DNA from: JBECKS01 sp040235395
Lineage (GTDB): Bacteria > Pseudomonadota > Gammaproteobacteria > Pseudomonadales > JBECKS01
NCBI GenBank assembly: GCA_040235395.1
Contig: JBECKS010000103.1
Coordinates: 1 to 5,182 of the forward strand
Length of the DNA stretch: 5,182 nucleotides
Direction: 5' to 3'
The notes under the pieces were generated by a model. That model was not told the origin of the DNA. It ran no database searches and was given only the letters and a program-made list of their open reading frames with translations. A program made the position numbers and the translations under genes. Positions 1 through 5,182 of this stretch are shown in pieces (position 1 is the first letter of the stretch; every line of letters starts with the position of its first letter).

Positions 1-1086
1 ATAACTGACATTAGAAAAAAAGTTACCCACGGGCAAAAGTCCATCCTGACATTCCAGTTCTGATACACCCTTTTGCCAAGGATAGTGTGCGAGATTAATT
101 GTCGTTTCTGTTAAGCCATAGAGACTCACAATGCTCGCCTGTGGAATCCTTTGTTGCAGCAATTCCACCATGCTCTGCTGTACTGGTTCACCATTCAGGA
201 AAACATATTTAAGACTTGCTAGATTATTTTCATTGAATGAACGCATCGACAAACACATCTTTACCAATGAAGGAATGGTATTCCATACCGTTAACTGATT
301 TTTCTTAATGAAGTAATGCGCTCCTAAACGGGCTCTATCGTCCATCACATAAAGACTTGCACCGCTTAGCCAAGTGACAAACATATCGTGAACGCTGGGG
401 TCGAAAGCAAAGTCAAATGCCTGACTACATTGATCATTTTCATTCAATGGATAAAGAGCTCGCATTTCATTCACATAAGTCAGTACATTAGCATGAGAAA
501 TAGGAACAGCTTTAGGCTCTCCCGTACTCCCCGATGTAAATAGTATGTAGGCAATGGCATCCTGACTAACTTCTTTCCGCGCATCAGAAGCTGATGGAAC
601 ATCAGCTTCACAAAAGCTTACGCATCGATGGTGACTCTGCAATAAATTTTCAGGAACTTCACAACTGTTACTAAAAACAAAACATGAAGATGGTAATTCT
701 TGAAATATTGTTGATAAAACATCAAGACCTGTTTCATCAACAAAAAAAAGCCTGCAATTAATAGCGCAAATGGATTCTACTAAAACCTCAGGCTGCTCAC
801 CTAAATTGAAAGGTACATATGCCCTTCCCCGCATTAAACTTGATAGCACAGCCTGGAATGCAATTTCACCACGTTTTGACAGAATGCCTGAATAAATGCC
901 TGTTTCACTTTCCTCTTCAAGATCACTAGTGAGCGAGGCCAGTGAAACGCAGCAGTCAAGAAGCGCTTGATAGGTAAACGTTCGATGAGGGAAAACCAAT
1001 GCCGATTTATCAGGAAATTTTTTAGCGATACTTATAAATCCTGAAACAAGATCTACATAATCTGCTTGTTCGACAAGTTTACCCAC
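1..1086 (-). CDS. Amino acid adenylation domain protein (NRPS/DltA-like), 3' end outside window
   Basis: This is the N-terminal 362 residues of an AMP-forming adenylation enzyme. Members activate a carboxylic acid, usually an amino acid, with ATP and load it onto a carrier-protein phosphopantetheine. No stop codon occurs before the left edge, so the gene is cut there. Visible core motifs, numbered from the chosen start, are A2-like RGRAYVPFN (87-95), the A3 P-loop FTSGSTGEPK (183-192), A4-like FDFAFDPSVHDMF (224-236) and A5 YGLTETT (323-329), then LPVGN (351-355) where the domain usually reads PxGR. Asp229 in A4 matches the aspartate that holds the substrate amino group in NRPS A domains and DltA, favouring an amino acid over a fatty acid. 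The C-terminal subdomain with the A10 lysine and any carrier domain lie outside. The start is a GTG with GGGA at -10 to -7; the next in-frame ATG falls near residue 85, too late. The gene begins 12 nt after the condensation-like gene, in the same frame. Substrate unknown. Confidence 0.9.
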   Translation of the reverse strand, partial: MGKLVEQADYVDLVSGFISIAKKFPDKSALVFPHRTFTYQALLDCCVSLASLTSDLEEESETGIYSGILSKRGEIAFQAVLSSLMRGRAYVPFNLGEQPEVLVESICAINCRLFFVDETGLDVLSTIFQELPSSCFVFSNSCEVPENLLQSHHRCVSFCEADVPSASDARKEVSQDAIAYILFTSGSTGEPKAVPISHANVLTYVNEMRALYPLNENDQCSQAFDFAFDPSVHDMFVTWLSGASLYVMDDRARLGAHYFIKKNQLTVWNTIPSLVKMCLSMRSFNENNLASLKYVFLNGEPVQQSMVELLQQRIPQASIVSLYGLTETTINLAHYPWQKGVSELECQDGLLPVGNFFSNVSY

Positions 1087-1098
1087 CAGCTTTCCCGC

Positions 1099-2331
1099 TT
1101 ACGACTGAGAAAAATAATCTGACATTTTTTTTGCCAAACGACTTAATTCCTTGGTATCGGCATAAGCCTTAGGTGCGCTTAAACAAGCACTGATACCTTG
1201 TTCATGTTCAAGCAAGACACAGGAGAATGACACGCCTTCTAAAGGTACAGGAATAGCGTAAACATTACTTGCCGTGAAACCTGGATAAGAAAGATCCAGC
1301 AAGGACACCTTACCCACATGACTTACAATGGCACTAATATCACAATTATTATTTTCATAGAGTGCCTTGTAATAGCCATCATCCCTGACAAAAAACTGCC
1401 TGGGGATAAACCGACCTAAACGATAAAGCTTAGGGAAAAGCAAAATATCCTGCCGCTTATGAAGACCTGAAAGTATCTTTCGATAAATCCTCGATTCATT
1501 ATCATCTTCATCCAGCTCAAAATCGTAAGCAGAAACACAATTGCTCAAAGGATACTTCTGTTCAGACTCAGGATCTTGCTCATCCAGCAAACGCCTCAAA
1601 TCGGTAGGTACTCTAATAATAGGTTTCAACTTACCTTTTTTCATAAATTCCTGATGCAGGAACTCAATGGCAGCAGCCAAAGGTTTATCAGAAGATCTGG
1701 CAAATAGCGCATTCCTCCAGATACAGTTTTCCGAAAGATTTCTGGAACGTTGAAATTCAATTTGATCTTTTTTCTTCGAGAAAAGCGCTGGCCACGGCCC
1801 AGTAAAGGAAGGTCTTTCACTCTCAGATGGCGAAAATGTTTCTATAAAATAGTTTTCATTAAGATCACAACGACTACCTAACAAAGACTCCCCTCTTAAG
1901 GCTCTGAAAACTTCCTTCATCCAGAATAAGGTCGCATTTCCATCCATGACTGCGTGATGGGTTCTGAAAACTACTTTGGGAACCTTGCCTTCAATAAGAT
2001 GAACTTCAGCAACATGACCTTTAAAACAATTGAGTTTCTGTCCATCAAATTCCGATCCATTGCTATCACGCCCATTCCACGACGATTTATATATTTTTAT
2101 TTCAGGAACACTGCCTGCATTACTCCAGTAACGCCAGGCCCAACGACCTTTAAGTTTTAATGCAACGCCAGGATTCTTCTCAACAGATTCTTCGATAGCA
2201 GATTTCCATTCAAGCTGACTAAAAGCACCCACACCTTCAACCACATACTGGTTACACACAGGGGAATACTGTGAATGATCCAGTGCAAGATAACTGTGTT
2301 CTAGGGGGCTAAAGCCACGGACAACTGACAT
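1099..2331 (-). CDS. Stand-alone condensation-like acyltransferase (HHxxxDG superfamily)
   Basis: This 410-residue cytosolic protein belongs to the CoA-dependent acyltransferase superfamily that includes NRPS condensation domains, PapA-type proteins and alcohol acetyltransferases. The key sign is HHAVMDG at residues 125-131, the complete catalytic HHxxxDG motif; the second histidine is the expected general base. Supporting features are the N-terminal FSPLEHSYL (7-15), VPTDLRRLL (241-249), which resembles the conserved structural arginine motif of the C-terminal half, and ISAIVSHVG (332-340), which resembles the late SNxG motif. The length is that of a full single domain, so it does not look truncated. 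No carrier or adenylation domain is fused to it, but an adenylation gene follows 12 nt downstream in the same frame. The ATG lies 7 nt after the OafA-like stop and has no good Shine-Dalgarno sequence, which suggests translational coupling. The acceptor could be an amine (peptide bond) or a hydroxyl (ester); motifs alone do not decide. Confidence 0.85.
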   Translation of the reverse strand: MSVVRGFSPLEHSYLALDHSQYSPVCNQYVVEGVGAFSQLEWKSAIEESVEKNPGVALKLKGRWAWRYWSNAGSVPEIKIYKSSWNGRDSNGSEFDGQKLNCFKGHVAEVHLIEGKVPKVVFRTHHAVMDGNATLFWMKEVFRALRGESLLGSRCDLNENYFIETFSPSESERPSFTGPWPALFSKKKDQIEFQRSRNLSENCIWRNALFARSSDKPLAAAIEFLHQEFMKKGKLKPIIRVPTDLRRLLDEQDPESEQKYPLSNCVSAYDFELDEDDNESRIYRKILSGLHKRQDILLFPKLYRLGRFIPRQFFVRDDGYYKALYENNNCDISAIVSHVGKVSLLDLSYPGFTASNVYAIPVPLEGVSFSCVLLEHEQGISACLSAPKAYADTKELSRLAKKMSDYFSQS

Positions 2332-2338
2332 AAGAGAA

Positions 2339-4300
2339 TTATAAATCCATTAGGTTAACAATTCGTTTAGCACCATAAAGACTTGGGTGATCATCATCGA
2401 TATACAATGCCTGCTCATCCTTCAAGGCTGAGCAGTAAGACCCATCACAAAAAGCTGGTAAGGGATTGATCTTAATGATTCGGTTTGAATAATTCAGCTC
2501 ACGAAGCTTCTCAAGAATATAAGATTGTCGTTCAAAATAATAACCAATGGGTGTTGCTTTATCTAAATCCAGTAATGTTTTATCAGAAAAAACACTCATG
2601 GGCATGGCGGCAGTACCAAACTCCTTTGGAAGTTCTGGAACCGGGTACAGTATGTATACCGTTTTACCTGCTTCAATCAATTGATCCACACTAGCTTTAA
2701 AACTTTTCCAATACAGAAGTCTGGCTGCGCTGGCTGTACGCACCCTTGATGACTTTTCAAAAAGATAATTAGGGTTTTCATCGGGCATCAAGGGATAGGT
2801 ATAACGGTGTTCTCCAAATAAAAAACGGCTATGACGATAGGCCAATACCACATTCTTAATCTCATCATGTGTAACAAGGTAGTCCATGGACTCCTTAAAC
2901 CACGCTGTACAACCCGGGTTAATACTTTCAAACAATAAAGAAGGTGGACAGTCACTAAAACTTAAGTGCTTGATACCGATACCCTTAGGTTCCAGTTTTT
3001 TCGCCAACGCGTAAGCAAATTCAACACTATGACTATCTCCCAACACAGCCCATTCTACTTTGTCACCAAAATACTCACAGGCAAGTTCTGGTTTCAGGTA
3101 ATTTTTTCCTCGCGTATGGCAAGCCTTTCTCTTTTCACTGTAGTTTGTAGAAAACTCATAATCCGGTAATGAAAAACGCTGCTCAAAACCCTCAAAATGT
3201 TTTCCTGCAAGTGCAACAGACACTAAAAATATGGTAGACACTAAGGCATACATAAAAATCTGGCGTCTGGAAAAGCGCTGCTTATCACGAAAAGGCACTT
3301 CAACAAATTTCCATGAAAGATAGCCTAACAAGAGACTTAAGCCTACAGCGACAACAAAAGCCTCGAAAGACGGCGGACCAATGGTTTTCATTCTTAAAAA
3401 GGCATACACCGGGTGATGCCATAAATAAACGGAATAAGACATCAAGCCAATCAGCACAACAGGTCGTAATGACAGCAAGCGTGAAACATAACTAGCCTGA
3501 TTGGCAAACACGATGATGAAACAGGTTCCCAGAACAGGAACAAGTGTTAACAGCCCTGGATAAGGTGTGTGCTTATCAAACATCACCACCGCAAAAATAA
3601 TCATCAAGAAGCCTAACAAAGGCATGAACTGCCTAATGAAGGCATGATAGTTCTTCTTATCAAGTGAAAATAAAACAATGAGTGCGCCAATCATTAACTC
3701 CCATATCCTGCTTGAGGTATGGTAATAATTCATCTTATGAAAACCGATATTTGCGAGGTATTGTGCAAAGGCAAGAGAAGCCAGTGTTAAAAACAGAACC
3801 ATCCATGGCAGGAATTTCCGTAAGCGCTGATGAAAAAGCATCAGGAATAGTGGATAGATTAAATAATATTGCTCTTCAACGGAAAGGCTCCACATGTGCA
3901 ATAAGGGTTGCTCGCCAGCATTCGGATCAAAGTAACCCGTGGTAAAGAAAAAGTAGACATTGGAAAAGAAAAGACTCACTGCCAGCAAAGACTTTGAATA
4001 CCATTCCAGGAGATAAGCTGGCATCAATAGATAAGCAACAAAGGTTGTTACCACTAGCACCAAGGTTAACGCAGGAAGAATCCTTCTAGCTCGGCGTTCA
4101 TAAAAATTAACCAGTGAAAATTTCTGCTTACTTTGTTCACTCAAAATAATACTGGTTATCAAATAGCCACTAACCACAAAGAAAATTTCAATGCCGACAT
4201 AACCGCCATCAAAACCGGCAAAGCCAGCGTGAAAGAAAAGCGCTGGCAATACCGCCAAGGCTCTTAATCCATCAATGTCCTTGCGATATTCCATCATCAT
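2339..4300 (-). CDS. Acyltransferase-3 (OafA/YrhL-type) membrane protein with C-terminal SGNH domain
   Basis: This 653-residue inner-membrane protein joins an acyltransferase-3 domain (about 1-340) to a periplasmic SGNH-hydrolase-like domain (about 380-653). The family moves acyl groups, most often acetyl, from the cytosol to glycans such as O-antigen, peptidoglycan or exopolysaccharide. The N-terminus has the typical YRKDIDGLRALAVL with Arg13, then His24 in FFHAG, GGYVGIEIFFVVSGYLI (32-48), FYERRARRILP (66-76) and LLHMWSLSVEEQYYLIYP (133-150). About ten hydrophobic helices can be seen, and another at about 348-366 leads to the periplasm. The SGNH part has GDSHS (421-425, nucleophile Ser423) and DDDH (635-638, the DxxH pair). 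Six cysteines at 394, 408, 451, 464, 618 and 623 are spaced like disulfide pairs, as expected outside the cytosol. Three ATGs stand in a row at the start; GAAG lies 6 nt before the first. The acceptor is not readable; linkage to NRPS-like genes suggests either an envelope polymer or a small metabolite. Confidence 0.93.
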   Translation of the reverse strand: MMMEYRKDIDGLRALAVLPALFFHAGFAGFDGGYVGIEIFFVVSGYLITSIILSEQSKQKFSLVNFYERRARRILPALTLVLVVTTFVAYLLMPAYLLEWYSKSLLAVSLFFSNVYFFFTTGYFDPNAGEQPLLHMWSLSVEEQYYLIYPLFLMLFHQRLRKFLPWMVLFLTLASLAFAQYLANIGFHKMNYYHTSSRIWELMIGALIVLFSLDKKNYHAFIRQFMPLLGFLMIIFAVVMFDKHTPYPGLLTLVPVLGTCFIIVFANQASYVSRLLSLRPVVLIGLMSYSVYLWHHPVYAFLRMKTIGPPSFEAFVVAVGLSLLLGYLSWKFVEVPFRDKQRFSRRQIFMYALVSTIFLVSVALAGKHFEGFEQRFSLPDYEFSTNYSEKRKACHTRGKNYLKPELACEYFGDKVEWAVLGDSHSVEFAYALAKKLEPKGIGIKHLSFSDCPPSLLFESINPGCTAWFKESMDYLVTHDEIKNVVLAYRHSRFLFGEHRYTYPLMPDENPNYLFEKSSRVRTASAARLLYWKSFKASVDQLIEAGKTVYILYPVPELPKEFGTAAMPMSVFSDKTLLDLDKATPIGYYFERQSYILEKLRELNYSNRIIKINPLPAFCDGSYCSALKDEQALYIDDDHPSLYGAKRIVNLMDL

Positions 4301-4306
4301 TTTTTT

Positions 4307-4310
4307 CTTC
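4307..4310 (-). promoter_or_regulatory. Ribosome binding site of the OafA-like gene
   Basis: Minus-strand GAAG is followed by six A residues and then three consecutive ATG codons (4300-4292). Spacing is 6 nt to the first ATG, 9 nt to the second and 12 nt to the third, so the first or second is the likely start. The protein differs by only one or two methionines either way. Confidence 0.5.
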
Positions 4311-4373
4311 AGGAATGAAGGTTTCAGGTATTAACAAGAGAATAATCTCGACTTATGTTTGTTTTCCAGCAAC

Positions 4374-5057
4374 TTATGCTTTGGTTTGATAGGTATGCAA
4401 AGCTAGCCCAGGAATCAGTCTTTTACGCACATAATATTCAACCAGTTCAAGTGTAGAAGTATCTTCGCTCGGCAACATTAACAGAGAAAACACACCTCTT
4501 GCCCAATATTCCGTCAACTCGCTCAAATCTTCCGATAACTGAGGATAGGCTTCAAAAACACTTTGCAAACACAGATAACTGAATGCCTTGGGTGAATAGT
4601 TTTCCTGATCAACATAGGAAAAAAATTCCCGGTTGCTTTGAACAACTTCCTTTAACAAAGGGTTCAGGGGGAGGTTTTGATAGACGTAAAGAAAACCCTG
4701 AATAAATTTGTCTTCAAGACCCGAATAATTATCCAGTTCCCTGGAGCAGGATTCTGCCAAACGAAGACCTTCACGAATGAAGGCATCATTCAGCAATTGC
4801 TTCTTGTTACTGTAATGATTGTAGACGGACTGCCTTGAGACACCGGAATACTCCACCACATCCTTCACTTTTAAAAGCGCAATTCCCTTGTCTTTTGCCA
4901 CGGCAACACAGGCATCCAGAAGTCTTTCCTTCATCACATCCGAGGGACTCGGATAATGACCAATACTGAAGCGTTGATGAAGTTGAACAACATCACCATG
5001 AGATGCTTGCTTCACTGATTTAGCTGGCTGTTTTTTTTCAGATGCTTTTTGCACCAT
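4374..5057 (-). CDS. TetR/AcrR-family transcriptional regulator
   Basis: This is a 227-residue DNA-binding regulator, first gene of the run and probably the local repressor. The TetR-type helix-turn-helix spans about residues 43-90, with LLDAC (46-50), KVKDVVEYSGVSRQSVYNHY (63-82) as helices 2-3 and NKKQLLNDAF (84-93) opening helix 4. The rest is a helical ligand-binding and dimerisation region without recognisable specificity, as usual for the family. The N-terminus is odd: about 42 residues precede the HTH, and the first 17 are rich in lysine (KASEKKQPAKSVKQ). The long form is favoured because its ATG has AGGAG 5 nt upstream and a strong promoter, whereas Met42 has no clear ribosome binding site. 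The membrane acyltransferase gene starts 73 nt downstream on the same strand. Autoregulation and control of the downstream genes are inferred from position and from inverted repeats near the promoter; the ligand is unknown. Confidence 0.92.
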   Translation of the reverse strand: MVQKASEKKQPAKSVKQASHGDVVQLHQRFSIGHYPSPSDVMKERLLDACVAVAKDKGIALLKVKDVVEYSGVSRQSVYNHYSNKKQLLNDAFIREGLRLAESCSRELDNYSGLEDKFIQGFLYVYQNLPLNPLLKEVVQSNREFFSYVDQENYSPKAFSYLCLQSVFEAYPQLSEDLSELTEYWARGVFSLLMLPSEDTSTLELVEYYVRKRLIPGLALHTYQTKA

Positions 5058-5062
5058 GACTG

Positions 5063-5067
5063 CTCCT
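5063..5067 (-). promoter_or_regulatory. Ribosome binding site deciding the TetR start
   Basis: Minus-strand AGGAG lies 5 nt before the ATG at 5057. This near-ideal spacing supports the long N-terminus with its basic extension over the internal Met42. Confidence 0.8.
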
Positions 5068-5092
5068 GAGATTTAAGGCAATAAACCACAGG

Positions 5093-5120
5093 ATTATATC
5101 GTGTACATAGCACTTTACAA
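5093..5120 (-). promoter_or_regulatory. Sigma70-type promoter of the TetR-family gene
   Basis: Read on the minus strand there is TTGTAA (5120-5115; 4 of 6 matches to the -35 consensus), a 16-nt spacer and a perfect TATAAT (5098-5093). Transcription would start near 5086, leaving a leader of about 30 nt before the ATG at 5057. No comparably good promoter is seen before the other three genes, so this may drive the whole run. The spacer holds the palindrome TGTACA (5102-5107). Prediction by eye only. Confidence 0.7.
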
Positions 5121-5135
5121 TTTTATGATTTTGTA
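5116..5135. promoter_or_regulatory. Inverted repeat TACAA-N10-TTGTA, candidate operator
   Basis: The arms TACAA (5116-5120) and TTGTA (5131-5135) are perfect complements across 10 nt. The left arm covers the -35 element of the regulator promoter, so a bound dimer would block RNA polymerase. Position and size suit a TetR operator, but the arms are short and AT-rich and could arise by chance. Confidence 0.35.
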
Positions 5136-5160
5136 TAGAGCTGATAGCAAGGTCTATAAA
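5131..5160 (+). promoter_or_regulatory. Possible divergent promoter facing out of the right edge
   Basis: On the plus strand TTGTAT (5131-5136; 3 of 6) is followed after 18 nt by TATAAA (5155-5160; 5 of 6). It would transcribe away from the regulator, which is common for TetR genes that flank a target. No coding start is visible before the window ends. A small hairpin, CGAG-AAA-CTCG (5170-5180), would lie at the start of such a transcript. Weak. Confidence 0.25.
5134..5158. promoter_or_regulatory. Inverted repeat TATAGA-N13-TCTATA, second candidate operator
   Basis: Perfect 6-nt arms (5134-5139 and 5153-5158) are separated by 13 nt, next to and slightly overlapping the TACAA/TTGTA repeat. 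The right arm overlaps a possible plus-strand -10 element (TATAAA, 5155-5160). It could be a regulator site serving two divergent promoters, or chance symmetry in AT-rich DNA. Confidence 0.3.
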
Positions 5161-5182
5161 TAGTCCTTACGAGAAACTCGCC

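Noticed and set aside
1..1086. Fatty-acyl-CoA or fatty-acyl-AMP ligase as the identity of the adenylation gene
   Set aside because: The A4 region FDPSVHDMF with its aspartate and the LPVGN segment resemble amino-acid-activating A domains and DltA more than acyl-CoA ligases. The missing C-terminus leaves some doubt.
1954..2160. Plus-strand open frame of 68 codons inside the condensation-like gene
   Set aside because: It lies antisense to the region that encodes HHAVMDG, has no recognisable protein character and no ribosome binding site that I can see; it is a shadow of the real gene.
2485..3945. Four short plus-strand open frames (60-87 codons) opposite the OafA-SGNH gene
   Set aside because: All lie antisense to well-conserved coding sequence and show no family motif, so they are treated as chance open frames.
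4338..4349. Small hairpin GAGA-ATAA-TCTC in the gap between the TetR and OafA-like genes
   Set aside because: The stem is only 4 bp and no U-run follows directly on the minus strand, so it does not support an intrinsic terminator.
4301..4373. Separate promoter for the OafA-like gene in the 73-nt gap
   Set aside because: TTG-starting hexamers are present, but none has a good -10 element at 15-19 nt; co-transcription from the TetR promoter is simpler.
5170..5180. Perfect hairpin CGAG-AAA-CTCG near the right edge
   Set aside because: It is too short (4-bp stem) and too close to the edge to assign to a terminator, operator or RNA structure.

Overview
This 5.2-kb window carries four closely spaced genes, all on the minus strand. 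They are read from the right edge to the left edge in this order: a TetR-family regulator (5057 to 4374), a large membrane acyltransferase of the acyltransferase-3/OafA type with a C-terminal SGNH domain (4300 to 2339), a free-standing condensation-like acyltransferase with an intact HHxxxDG motif (2331 to 1099), and an amino-acid-type adenylation domain (from 1086 leftward) that runs off the left edge. The gaps are 73, 7 and 12 nt, which is an operon layout. No transposase, CRISPR array, tRNA or rRNA is visible.

The organism is a bacterium. The OafA-SGNH fusion with probable periplasmic disulfides, the TetR regulator and the AT-leaning composition with preference for AAA, GAA and TTA-type codons would suit a moderately AT-rich Gammaproteobacterium. 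That is an impression, not a count, and nothing here fixes a genus.

Region by region: 5058-5182 is a regulatory region with a convincing sigma70-type promoter for the regulator gene (TTGTAA, 16-nt spacer, perfect TATAAT), a strong AGGAG ribosome binding site and overlapping short inverted repeats that could be operators. A weaker promoter-like pair faces the other way, so a divergent gene may lie beyond the right edge. 4301-4373 is a short gap with a GAAG ribosome binding site and no convincing terminator. 1087-1098 is only 12 nt, and the condensation-like and adenylation genes share a reading frame across it, so a single TAA stop separates what in many NRPS proteins is one C-A polypeptide.

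Working model (inference): the adenylation protein activates an amino acid and loads it on a carrier domain that must lie left of the window, the condensation-like protein transfers the acyl or aminoacyl group to an acceptor, and the membrane protein moves acyl groups to a glycan or small molecule at the cell envelope, all under TetR control. The closest well-known logic is aminoacyl decoration of envelope polymers (Dlt D-alanylation, AlmEFG lipid A glycylation). A small NRPS-derived metabolite is an equally open alternative. The gene families are well supported; the joint function is not established from this sequence.
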